Assembly (NCBI GenBank): GCA_949128115.1
Contig: OX421961.1
Coordinates: forward strand, 51,872,171 to 51,936,170
DNA: 64,000 nucleotides
Origin: Anaspis maculata
Taxonomy: Eukaryota; Arthropoda; Insecta; Coleoptera; Scraptiidae
Direction of reading: 5' to 3'
The position numbers and the translations under genes are program-made. Of the stretch, positions 1 through 11,024 are shown piece by piece. Each line of letters begins with the position of its first letter. The stretch's first letter is position 1. The notes under the pieces were generated by a model, which saw only the letters and a program-made list of their open reading frames with translations, was not told the DNA's origin and searched no databases.

Positions 1-1680
1 AAATGATGTTCCTTCGGGTGGGAAATTGGAGAAAAAGATTGAAGAATTGAGATATTTTCTCTAATTAGGGATTCACCGATTCATTTAGAGCTCCATCATT
101 TGAGTCTCGTCTTGATGAGCTAGGCCGGTGGATTTTAAAGCGGGAAACTCTCGGAAAACTTGAAGAATTTCAAGAGAAATTGCCTGGAAATGTTCAAGAA
201 TCAATTACCTTTTGTTTGAAGAAGGTTAGTATAAATCTGTTCACAAGCGAAAAAGTTACAAATTTGCATGTTTTCATTATAGGAACCAAATAATGTAAAA
301 GAAAAGCGAGTGAGGCAGTCAGACGCATTAGTAGGTGATCGATCCGAAACTGGCACCACAGAAACATTGAAAATAGTTTGCAGGAAATTGAAAATTTTGA
401 AAACTTGAATTTACCGGGAAAACCTCAAAAAAATTTCCAAATCATCTTATTATGAAGATCGTCAATTACGGCTTCACTTTAAGCTCCATCATTCAAATCC
501 GGTTTCGATAACTCAAACCTGTTTTACATTTTCAACAGGGGAATTCCCGGGAAATTGAGAAGAAAATCATTCGAAAATGTTCAAGAGCCAGTAGCCTCTT
601 GTTTGAAAGAAAAAGATGAAAATCTGTTCACGGGATGAAAAGTTGGAAAATTTGCGGTTTTTCTAGAGATGACAACTCGGAAACCGTGAGTTCGATTTCG
701 AAAATTTTTTTTCCAAAAATTAATTTAATCTTTTCTCCAACTTTCATTACCGGCATGTCTGCACCTAAAATGAATATTTCGTGGGGCTCACCGCATGTCA
801 AAGTTGGCATAGTAGTTTTCTCAAATTCACAGAATATACTTATTTCATTTTGAAAAAATTACCGTCAAAAAACCGGAACCGTGCCGATTTTGAAAATGGG
901 ACTACACGACGCCCTATCAAATATACTTTCGATATCAGTTTGACTTTTTCGAAAAAAGTTGATCGCCGAGCAGTAATGAATTTTTGAGTGGAGTCCTGCA
1001 TCAAAGGCGAGTCGTTCTGGTCAAAATTCGGGCGAGAGGCCCTCTCAGGTGGCAACGGCTAGGAGAAATTTTGAAAATTTATACCGCTCGACTGGAAAAT
1101 GGTGGAAGATTGCAACTCCAGACTTGATTTGACTCTTTTGTTTTGTTGCTTTCTGCGAAATTTGGTCCCAATCCATCTGATAGATTTTGAATAAATGAAT
1201 GGTGAAGTTTTGAATTTGACATTTTTTAATATTTGACAGATGACAGATAGGTGAAAACTTTTAACTGTTCTGAATACAGTTTTTTATGGACTCTCAAGCG
1301 GTATATTGCAAGTCAAGTTCCGTGATGTATAACATCTATCATTCTTTGGTAGTGGCATTTCCGTTTGACAGATAAGAGCCAAAAACTGATGGGCTCATTC
1401 CAGGGACCAACAATGTCCGCATGCCGAATTTTAAGTCGATCGGATCAACGCTGCGGCTGTAATCGTAGAAGGTTACAGACAAGACACACAGACAGACACA
1501 CATACAGACAGACATCACTCCTAAAAATGTTCTTAATCGTCTTGGGGGACCTCAAAATGGATATATCCGTCTTCATCTCGAAAAATTTTTTTAGCGCGTT
1601 CACAATACTTCCCCTCCTCGTTGGGTGGTGGGTCGGGGAAGTAAAAAGAAAACACCAATATGAAATGAAAACCAAATAGA
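1..1680 (+). repeat. Interspersed repeat family L, copy 1
   Basis: This A/T-rich non-coding stretch shares long blocks with 34553-35960 in the same orientation. Shared parts include the segment around 600-830 (Ccaaaaattaatt, catgtctgcacct, tcgtggggctcac) and the segment around 1370-1590 ending in cagacagaca and a block containing tggatatatccgt. A diverged copy in the opposite orientation lies at 52880-53400. Inside this copy, 90-275 and 480-660 resemble each other (period about 385 bp). No coding capacity was recognised. The element class is unknown. Confidence 0.75.
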
Positions 1681-1699
1681 GAAATTACACGTTTCAACT

Positions 1700-2640
1700 A
1701 GGTACCTATTTTTCGCGACTTTCTTCCCGTTTTCTGTGTTTTTATTCCTTCTTTTTGAACGTACTTAAACTATTTCTGCGCGATACTTTCCATGCGTTGT
1801 TATCCTTTCTTTGCGCTTTTCCGCTATTTTTCCTGCATTTCATTCTTTTCTTTACACGCGTCGACTGCCCTTTTTTTGCAACTTTCTTCCCTTTATGTGT
1901 GATGTATTCCTTCTTTTCAATTTTTTCCAATTATAACGATTTCTGTGATTTTTAGCCCTGTTTCTTGTTTTACAACGCGTTCTTCTTAGCTTCTTCCCGC
2001 CCAACACCCCCATTTTGCTCCTCAGTCCCGTTGGTGTCTATTGGTAGCATAATGCCACAAAACCAATGTCTTTTGGTGGTTTTATTACTATTTCTTGCGA
2101 TATTTCGCCTATTTTTTTCAAATTTACGACGCGTTATTTTTAGCTTCCCCTTCCCAACACCCCTTTTTTGCTCCCCAGCTCCGCTGGTGTGTTTTATCTT
2201 CCTTTTAGTTTCATTTCCATTTCGTTCGGGGGATTGCAGATCTACCTGGCGCCAAAAAAAAAATACACTGCGCAGCTTTCCATACTTCAGATTTTTTTTC
2301 TCGAAAGTTTGTGGATCTCCAGCAAAATTCCCTTTGAAAAAGCTTCTTGGTCACTGTTTGTAGTCCATTCCTACTTTTGCGATGATCAAAATCGAGATTC
2401 CCTTTATGACACGGTTACCGTCGTTTATTACTTTCTACCCCTCTACTTTCTGCCTCGACGAATATTTTTGAATTCTAGTCACATCTGCAGATTCTACATT
2501 GAATTTAGAAAGGGAAAAATGTCCTTGATATATTTTATTCGGAGGCTTCGTTTTCGAGAATTTGAATTTCGATGTCTGGAAACATGGTCAAAAGAGCTGC
2601 TTTTATTACTGAACTTTAAAATCAAATTGAAAAACCCAAC
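1700..2640. other. T-rich spacer with a 155-bp tandem duplication
   Basis: No gene is seen. The segment 1974-2043 (acgcgttcttcttagcttc, then cccaacaccccc and a ttgctcc block) recurs at 2129-2198, giving a direct duplication with a period near 155 bp. The rest is pyrimidine-rich on the plus strand, and the short open frames look compositional. Confidence 0.6.
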
Positions 2641-2997
2641 ATATTGCTGCAAAAATCGCGTGCGATGGGCGATGGTCTGAACAATACCATGCTCTATTTC
2701 TCGAGGCAAGGCTATGGTGCCAGGCTATGTGCGGTGCGCTGTGCGAGGCTCCACTTTGGCCACGTACATTTAAAACAACGCATGTATTTTTTGCGTGTGC
2801 GAGGCGATGGTGCCAGGCTATGGTACAAGGCGATGGTCGGTGCGCCGTTGTGGACACGAAAAGCCAGGCGATGTGCGAGGCCTCACTGCGGACACTTACA
2901 TTTAAAACAATGCATCTATTTTTTCTAGAGTACGAGGCTATGGGCCAGGCGATGGTACCAGGCGATGGTCGGTGCGCCGTTATGGCCACACACTAAG
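2640..2997. repeat. Tandem repeat, period about 132 bp, built on ggcgatggtgccaggc
   Basis: The phrase tacatttaaaacaa occurs at 2765 and 2897, 132 bp apart. Around it the motif gcgatggt(a/g)ccaggc recurs many times. Overlapping open frames on both strands arise from this repetition and are not taken as genes. Confidence 0.8.
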
Positions 2998-3449
2998 TCA
3001 AAATCCAGAGCCGGGCTAGAAAAAAGGTGCCCCTTTTTTGTTTCATCAAAAAGTACATTTTCTCACCGCTTTTCTAAAAAACTGCTATCGAATTCAAAAA
3101 GCTGAGCATTGCTGATTAAAAACGAGTACCTACAAGCTTAGCAGTCAATGTACTGATTTGATTAATTTTGGCTACCTTTTGTCCTCGCTTTTGTTACTGT
3201 GAAGGCCAGTTTAGGTTAGGTACTTATATTGTTCTAATTTTTGTAGTGTTGGTTACGACTATTTTCATTGCTAAAATGCAGTTTGGCAGATTCACGCGCG
3301 CTTTGAAAATAAATTATTTTCTCATACTCCCACGTACCTACATTTTGAGATTCAATCGCAATAAACAGAAAACCGAGCAGAAAACAGTACAGGCTATCAA
3401 TTCCTGTTTCCTGTTGAAATTAAAGTTCCTGAACGATGGCAATAATTGA

Positions 3450-3790
3450 ACAAGCGAATATGTCTCATGGGCATGAGGCTCAGTAGCGCACTTCCTTTTT
3501 GAAGGGTTAGTGAACGCAAGATGTTAATTAGGGTTCTACCGTTATTTGGGCAGACATTTCAATATGGAGGCCAAAATAGCGCCAGAATCATGGAATTTGG
3601 CTTAAAAATCAAAATGATCGTACTATGGACAAGGGTTAAGTTCCAAGTTTCATGAAAATCGTTCCACTAATAAGAGATTTTAATATGGCGGCCAAGATGG
3701 TGGAAAAATGTTGGAATTTGGCTGGAGAATAAGAATGATCATACGAACAAATAAGGTAAGTCCCAAGCTCCAAAAATGTTGACTGCCTTC
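3450..3790 (+). repeat. Interspersed repeat family M (plus copy)
   Basis: It begins near gaatatgtctcatgggcatg and runs through gcgcacttcctttttg and gaacgcaagatgttaatta into units containing caatatggcggccaagatgg. The same order is found at 16500-17490 (plus) and, reverse complemented, at 20850-21175. The surrounding 3000-4060 holds no recognisable exon. Confidence 0.8.
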
Positions 3791-4062
3791 CGGACTAATA
3801 GGTCAGAGTTTGAGGCTTACAGTGTAATCTTTTCCAAAATACAACCGAGACTACAACAAGAATTTATCGGATTTGGTGGCACCCCTTTCTTGCTCAAAAA
3901 ATCTATGACACGCACTTTTACACACGCACAGCTTTTAGTATGTTTTTCAGCCCGTTGTTCAGCATTGTTCACAAGTCCTTTGTGCAAAATTTCAAAATGG
4001 ACATGCCTGGGCTTGGTAAGTGAACTTACCCCCACTTCACCCTAATTTAAATTTTGTATTAC

Positions 4063-5696
4063 CAGTTCTGCAAGATATTCCTCGACCATTGAAGCGACCG
4101 ATACGTAACGTATTCCGTAATATTCGCACAATTTTTTTGCCATTGTTGTTTTTCCAGATGCCGGCGGACCGTGCAAAACTATCTTCACGGGCTTAAGCCC
4201 ACGAGCAGTTTTGAACTCTTCAACAATCTTATTCATATTTTCTGGAAGGGGCGCCTCGTATGTCCATTCAATTTGTAAGTTTTCCACAATAAATACGGGT
4301 TCCATGTTGAGATTAACAGTGAAACGGTCGAATATTTGTTGCTGTAACATATTTCAATTCAAAACAGTTCATTTTTCTCGTGATCAATCAATACGCTCAA
4401 GTCTTTGTACAGAAAAGCTTCAGCTGATGACACGTAAACTGTTTTTCCGCGCCCCAATGTTTTTGCAAGATTCTTGATAATTTGTTTCAAAGTTGATGGA
4501 GTTTGTTCCACGGCTAGAACGTATTGGGGTTTTTGGGGGGTGTTTTCCATCAATCCATGAAGTACCCTGAAAATTACCAGTTTGAACCCATGCTTTAGAA
4601 CGATCATTGACATCTTGGAAACTTTACTTTGCTAAGTCACGTATGTAAATCAGTGGTACTCTATTATTCCCTGGACTGAAAAGCGGAAGCGCTTCTTCGC
4701 CATACCATGCACTTTTAAAGAAATAGTCCAAATTTTGCTCTTCTTGGCCATAAGGAATTCCCGAACAAACAACGTATGTCTTAAGTTTATCACTATACTG
4801 CAAAACAGGTTCATATTTGAAATATTGATTTTAGCATGTTCTGAAAATACCTTTTGGCCTCTTTTCATGACTTCTCTTTCACAAGCAAAGTGATCTTTGT
4901 AGTTGGGATGAGGCCGCCTTTTTTTATAATCAACTTCCGAGAACGGCAAGTCTGGATCATTCTGTAAAATAATTTAAAGATTGAAATTTATTGTAGGTGC
5001 TCATATACCTTCACCTAATAAATGTATGAAGAGAAACTTACCCGACTTAGTGGTTTCGTCAAAGCCCATGTCATGATTGTCGATATCAAAATAAAAACTT
5101 TGATTTCATCGAATCTACCGAATGTTTTGGGACCAACAGCTTTAACTTTCTCCAACTCTTCTTCGATTATGTCTAGTGCTCTAAGTGCTTTGGGTATTTC
5201 TTTGTGATCTTGACTAATGTCATAAATAATGAAACCACATTTTAAAAGCTCTGCGCGAAAAGTCTCCGTGTCTTGGTCATTAACAGTATGGAGGATATCT
5301 TCCGTTTTATTGCCTTGTCTATGCGATAACGTTCCTATAAATTCATACAAGTTTTTTGGAATCTCCACACCTTGGGGTTTAAGAGGAGCTTCTTCGTCCT
5401 CTCCAGCAGCTTCATCTAGGCCTCGATTTAATTTGGAAGCACCGTGAATTTGGTCGGTGATGTACTAATAATTACATTTGATCAAAAATAGTGGAAAATA
5501 ATAACGGGCATGATGAACTTACGGCGGTGATATATTTTGCATTGTATCCATCGACGTGATTGATGAATGCTCTATGGGGGATGAATGAGAGATCTGGTTG
5601 TAACGGTTCGTCTTCTCGAGCGTCTTGGATGCTTAACGTAGTATCAAAGTCGAAAATATCTTTTTGTTCATTTATGGTTAGTGATTTTCGTGACAT
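4063..5696 (-). CDS. AK7: Adenylate kinase 7, 5' six exons (3' part not in window)
   Basis: Exons on the minus strand: 5696-5523, 5464-5042, 4961-4851, 4797-4628, 4566-4395 and 4341-4063. All splice sites are GT-AG and all phases agree, giving the first 443 residues. The order matches animal AK7: an N-terminal region with a RAFINHVDGY motif, an epimerase-like segment (VFILISTIMTWA; later YVVCSGIPYG), then an adenylate kinase P-loop GPPASGKT at residues 408-415. AK7 is known as a long adenylate kinase of motile cilia and axonemes. Family members are about 700 aa with a C-terminal Dpy-30 motif. The rest of the kinase domain and that motif are not found to the left, although the last exon ends in a good donor (CTG|GTAATAC). 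The first five introns are only 53-89 bp, so the next intron exceeds 4 kb or the gene is broken. The start is the first ATG in frame. Confidence 0.93.
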
Positions 5697-6147
5697 TTTG
5701 TCATTCGATAATTAATGCTTTTATATTTCTATAGTAACCCGGCGTATGCTCAATCAGGAGTCGGACGGTTTTGGGCCGCGGTTTTTACGGCGTTCCCACC
5801 ACTTCCTAGCTGGTTTCTAGTTTCTTAGCATCAGCCAAACATCACACCATCCAAGGAGGACACCATCACACGTCTCCTTGCATCATATCCCCCTCAAAAA
5901 GAAAATCCACCTGTTTCAGCATTTTTTTAGAAACCGTGCAGCGAGAAATTGTAGGTGGGTCCTTTTCAAAAAATCAGTCTGTATATTAGTTTCTTCTCAT
6001 CCAAAGAAGTTTTAAAATTCATTTAAAGAAAAACACTATACTTATGAATAGGTTACCTACCTACTATTCCACACCCTGTGTATATCAGTGAAACAAGAAC
6101 TCGAGCAAGAACTTTGCTGAAAATAAAAAGGACGTTTACATTCCCGA
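5697..6147. other. AK7 upstream spacer
   Basis: This should hold the AK7 promoter and 5' UTR. No clear TATA box or motif cluster stands out, and no gene is seen. Confidence 0.4.
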
Positions 6148-7214
6148 AGTCAAAAAGAGTCGATCACTGTTGAAGGGGGATCGTGGGGGGGGGGGGCGAA
6201 GCTCTGCTAGGTGGTCCATTTTGTTTTTCTGGCCATGTAGAACCGATCACAACAAGTTTGGTATCTTTACCGACTAAATTCAATCTCCTGAATTCGAATA
6301 TCCGATGTGTTAATTTGGATGAAAACAAGTTTGAAAAAGTTAACTTGAAAAAACTTGTTTTTTCTCCAACAATTTTGACGAATTTGTTTTTCACTGTTAG
6401 AGGAGTTCATCTTTGAAAAACTTTCAGGGACCATTGAATTGAAGTGTATTCTTCACGAAAATCATCTACTAGATGTTTAATTTTGTTTCTCGAGTTTAAA
6501 AAATCTATTTGAACCTGAGCTGGCACGGCGCGGCTTCTACTAATGACCAGAACACTATAGCATGCACCTTCAAATGAAAGTAGCTCAAACTGTTGGGAAA
6601 CTAATGGCGCTGCAGGATTTTGAGTTATTCGAGGAGGAGGATAACATTTTGTCAAGATTCGTACTCTATGAACTGTTACCTCTCCCCTCAAATAACTCAA
6701 AACCCTGCAGTGCGATTCATGGCGGTTTTGTTTATGTTATAGGGAATTCAGTTCTGCACAGATCATTGAATTTTCAAAGATGATTTGTTTGTTATTCAAT
6801 AGTCTGAGCTATTTTCATTCAAAGGTGCATGCTGTAGTGTTCTGGTCAGCAGTAACCGACGCGCCGGGCCGGCTCAGGTTCAAATCAATTTTTTAAACTC
6901 GATAAACAAAATTACACATCGACTGGATAATTTTTGTGAAGAATACACTTTAATCTAATGACCTCTGAAAACTTTTCAAAAAAACGTCATGGTTGTCAAA
7001 GAAAAAACAAGTTTATTCAAGTTAACTTGTTCAAACTTGTTTTAATCCAAATTTACACATTGGATTCGAATTCAGGAGATTGAATTTAGTCGGAAAAGAT
7101 ACCAAACTTGTCGTGATCGGTTCTACATGGCCAGAAAAACAAAATGGACCACGTAGCAAAGCTTCGCCCCCCCACGACCCCCCTTCAACAGTGATCGACA
7201 CTTTTTGTGCCAAA
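6148..7214. mobile_element. Foldback (long inverted-repeat) element, about 1.07 kb
   Basis: The left arm starts near gtcaaaaagagtcgatcac and the right arm ends near gtgatcgacactttttg. Arms pair through tggccatgtagaaccgatc, gtttggtatctttaccgac, the block around gaattcgaat, and inward to cagaacactatagcatgc. Part of the inner sequence (ctcaaataactcaaaacc) recurs outside at 7310-7400. Only spurious short frames are present. Exact ends and target duplication could not be set. Confidence 0.8.
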
Positions 7215-8122
7215 ATGGTATCAACGGGATATGATGCGTCGAGTTATAACGTATTTGCTTCCAATTGATTGACGTGTTTCATCCCCTCTATTTCAACTTG
7301 CAATTTTTTACCCCCCTCCAATAACTCAAAACCCCCGGGAGCGATTTTTGGCGATTTTGGATATGCAGTAGAGCATTCAATTCTGAACAGAATATCAAAT
7401 TTTCAGGGTCCATATTTTTTCCGAGGTTTGGCCGTATTTTTAAACTATTTTTCCTGTACTATCAGTCTTTGGAAGCAATTCCAGGGATATGTGGGTTTGA
7501 TTCCGGCTCGGGCCAGGTCGAGCAGATGAAAATTTTCATGCGCTCTATAGTACGGTGTGTACTACTGTGCAGTCACGTCAAGGGAAAAAAGGTAAAACGA
7601 GAATGACACCGAAAAAAGGGTGCTAATAACATCGCTGTTGATGCGTCCATAAAATGGTGGGTGGTGTGGAAATCACCCGGCGCCGCGCTTAGAGTATCAA
7701 TAAGGCGCTTAGGAGGTACTGCCAGTGACTACACAGATACCTGCCTACCGCAAAAAAAAAACTAAATTAAAATCCGAGTGAAAATCATTAGAAGCCATTA
7801 ATCACTAATCAGTTATTATCATCTAACGAGTAATTTTATAGGGGAATCACTTTTTTGCTATCATCAGTATGTAGAAGGATTTATCAGATTTGAACGTTTT
7901 TTTTCCTAAATGGTAAATGGTAGGATTTCAGGGATCTGACGGTACAACAAATTTTCCAAAAGAATATCAATTTTGGCTATATACCGGGTGCGGATATGAT
8001 GTACCTATTGTTTTTTCTCGTATCATTGGGGCACGACTTACTGGTGGGGAGGGCCATCAGCGGCAACAGCAGAAACAGAAAGTTACTATTTATTATCAAC
8101 TGTTCCTCCGCCATCATCTTCC
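7215..8122. other. Intergenic spacer, no gene seen
   Basis: It contains a partial relative of the inner foldback sequence (about 7300-7410). No exon, RNA gene or complete element was recognised in the rest. Confidence 0.5.
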
Positions 8123-8372
8123 TTAAGGACGGAGTTATATTGGTGAAATAAGCGTTGCGAAATCAATCCGTGTGGGTTTATTCCTTGACGGCTTCTTACC
8201 ATTTTGTTCTCTTTCGAAAGCTACAAGGATGTACTTTAGTTTGAGCCCATTGGCATTTCCGAAATCTATTTTTTTTTTCAATTTTGACATTTGAAAAAAT
8301 TATTTTTGGATTTTGGAAATGCCAATGGGCTCAAACCAAAGTACATCCTTGTAGCTTTCGAAAGAAACGCCT
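8123..8372. mobile_element. MITE family C, copy 1 (TTAA end, right end truncated)
   Basis: It starts ttaaggacggagttatattg, followed by taagcgttgcg. It folds on itself through tgtagctttcgaaag, gtactttagtttgagccc and gcccattggcatttcc. Relatives are 30838-31110 and the full-length 49392-49663. The outer right terminal segment is missing here. Confidence 0.8.
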
Positions 8373-8876
8373 CCTTTAATAGTGCCGTGCAGTAAAATGG
8401 CATTCTGCAATATCGCTCGGGAAAATACCGGGTAAATACCCGATTTATATTTACCTAACTACCCGGTAAATACCCGACTCACATCACTGAACGTGGCCAA
8501 TGTAACACTTTCATTGTTGAGCAGTTTAATAGGGTATAATACAACTTTCAAAATTTGGATAGTTAGACTACTTTTATTAATTACTGATGCCACTCCTTCA
8601 ATTACGTGCAGTTTTTACTGTTAGAAAGGTCGTCGTTGTGGCGCTATGGCATTTTGAAAATCCACATAGATTATTGAGATTATTTGAAGGAGCGAATTAC
8701 GCGCCGTAATTTCCAACCAATGAGAACCAAGTGGGGGACAACTTGGCAACGCTGTTCGAGCTACCTAATGTCGTTGTCACAGGTCGTTGTTTTTGTTATT
8801 GTTACATAACCTCAAAATTCGGCAAGTAATTTAGTCACGGTTATTGTTCTTTTCTTCTGATTTTACAACAATCAAT

Positions 8877-10354
8877 ATGGATAGTGGGTTCGAGGAAGCA
8901 AACTCGAGCAATTTACCTGATGTAGATCACGAGATGGTAGATATGTATTATCGACAAAACGCGGATTTTTTAATAGCTGGTGTGCAGCATGTGAAAGCCA
9001 AGAGGTGAGGTTTCTCGTGAAATACCACAATTAAATAGTTGTCTTCATGTATTTTACTTTGTGTTGTGTTACAGAGTAAGTCGCAAAAGCTATGTCGACG
9101 ATGCCATTGGATTTGTCCAACTAAATAGGACTCGCCAGACTTGCATTGTAAAAGCAAAGGTGACTCCTGAGCATAAGGTCCGCAGTAAACCCTACAGTGT
9201 TACTGTAACTATAAATGAAATTTCTAACGAAATATTAGAGTGCAAATGTCACGATTGTGCTGCAAGTGAAGGTCAGTGCCACCTCTTGATGTAATAATTT
9301 TTATCGTAATGCACTAAAATCATTTTAGTACTCTTGGTAGTACCTATAAGTTTTCCCTAACAATTCTTGATTTATTGCAGGTGGATGTAAACACGCCATT
9401 GCTCTGCTGTATTGGTTGTTAAAAAGAAGTGACTGCCCATCTGTAACGTCCGTCGAATGTTACTGGAGAAAGTCGACCCTTTCAAAAGTTGGGACACTGA
9501 AAGCGACAAAGGTGTCAACTATTTCTAAAAGGAAAGTAGAGCCTTTGCAACAAAAAAACCTGACATTTTTCGATCAACTGATCGCAAAGGGCGTTGAAAG
9601 CTCTTCGCAGGGCATTTTGTTTGCTCATTATAAAACAGTGCAAACATTGTCACAGCAAATCTCGCTTTACCACATAATGTTATCGTATAAAGAGAGCCAG
9701 CCAGGGAGCCCATCTGCTGAAGATTTCATTGACTTCACGCGGAACAAAATGAGTCATGTTCTATGTGCCCAGATATCTGCTGCAACAACGGAGCAGTCCG
9801 ATTGCATCGAGTGGTTTGCAGCTAGATTTGGTCGTGTAACAGCATCTAAACTGCATGAAGTAGCACATTGTAAAACCCTTGATGGAACATTAACGCAGGC
9901 GGTGCTTGGAGCCTCTAAATTTGTGCAAACACCTGCGATGAAAAGAGGGCTGCTTTTAGAAAACCGAGTGCTGAAAGTGGTCAGTGAAAAGAAAAACATT
10001 CTGTGTCGGAGATCGGGCATTGTCCTGTCGGGAAAATATCCGATTTTTGGTGCATCACCAGATGCCCTTTCTGATGATTTTTGCATTGAAATGAAGTGCC
10101 CTTTAAAAAAAAGTACTATCAAAAATTATGTAGTGAATGGCACTGTAGCTAAGAAGCCGTTAGCACAAATCCAGCTTCAAATGCTGTTGTGTGGAAAGAG
10201 TAGAGGGCTCTTTTGTGTAGCTTCTCCAAATTTCGAAACTAACAAAAAAGTCGACATTTTTGAAGTGAACTTTGATGAAAATTTATGCAAAGATCTGATG
10301 GCAAAAGCAGAGACATTCTGGAAAGAAGCCATTTTTCCACTTTTATTTGATTAA
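8877..10354 (+). CDS. Transposon-encoded SWIM zinc-finger / YqaJ-type nuclease
   Basis: Exons: 8877-9004, 9075-9271 and 9381-10354. Phases join cleanly to give 432 aa. A SWIM-type zinc site is formed by C99-K-C101 and C111-K-H113, split by intron 2. The C-terminal half is a YqaJ-like recombinase/exonuclease domain of the PD-(D/E)xK fold: the SPDAL motif with D336 is followed by E345-M-K347, with FAARFGRVTASK upstream and QIQLQMLLCGK downstream, as in the family. The protein presumably cuts or resects DNA during transposition, but its exact job in these elements is not established to my knowledge. The start is the ATG following the 5' region at 8531-8876. Such genes also occur as domesticated copies, but the flanking transposon ends and partner transposase argue for an element gene. 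Confidence 0.9.
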
Positions 10355-11024
10355 ATACCTTTTTTTTTAAATAGTTCATTATATTTTTTCTACAATAAAA
10401 CCACTTTTTTTTAGTGGAATAATAAATTGTGTTCGTTATTCATCCAGTACTCCTGGTATGTACTTAATTCACAAATAAAATGCTAACAAAAAATATTGAA
10501 AGATATTATTTTGGGGATTCCTCCCTCAAAAATGAAGATAAAAACTCAATTTTTCATATACGGTGTACTGAGTGTATTGAAAAAATTAATACAGAGCGTT
10601 TCTTCAATTATGCGAAAAACAAATTTCTTTTTTGTTGACAACCTCTTTTCAAATAACGGCTATGTATTCAATTTTCTACGTCTACCAAAATTATAAAACA
10701 GTTGACAATTTTTTTGTTTGTCAAAAAATGTCCCAGTAATCTTTAGAAACTTTTCTAGTGTTTTAGGGCTAATGGGCTTCTAAAAAAATGTGGGGTAATC
10801 CAAACGAAAACAAGGTGGTCAAACATTTAATGGAATCTCATCAAAATCTCTTTATCTTTATTTTTGAGGGAGAAATAGTGATACCCTGCGTATACAGCCT
10901 CGACCAGAAACCGAGCCAAAAACTTTGAAACAAAAATAAATATAGGTTTTTTTTATTTTTTTATATTTTTCTTTATTAAACCACAAAGAAATAAACTTAA
11001 TAAAATAAGTAACTTTCATGACTT

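Noticed and set aside
2606..2996. Overlapping 89-127 codon frames on both strands
   Set aside because: They are products of the 132-bp tandem repeat.
4627..4628. Frameshift in AK7 between RDLAK and the next block
   Set aside because: A normal 61-bp intron (4627-4567) with GT-AG ends restores the frame as KVLHGLMENT.
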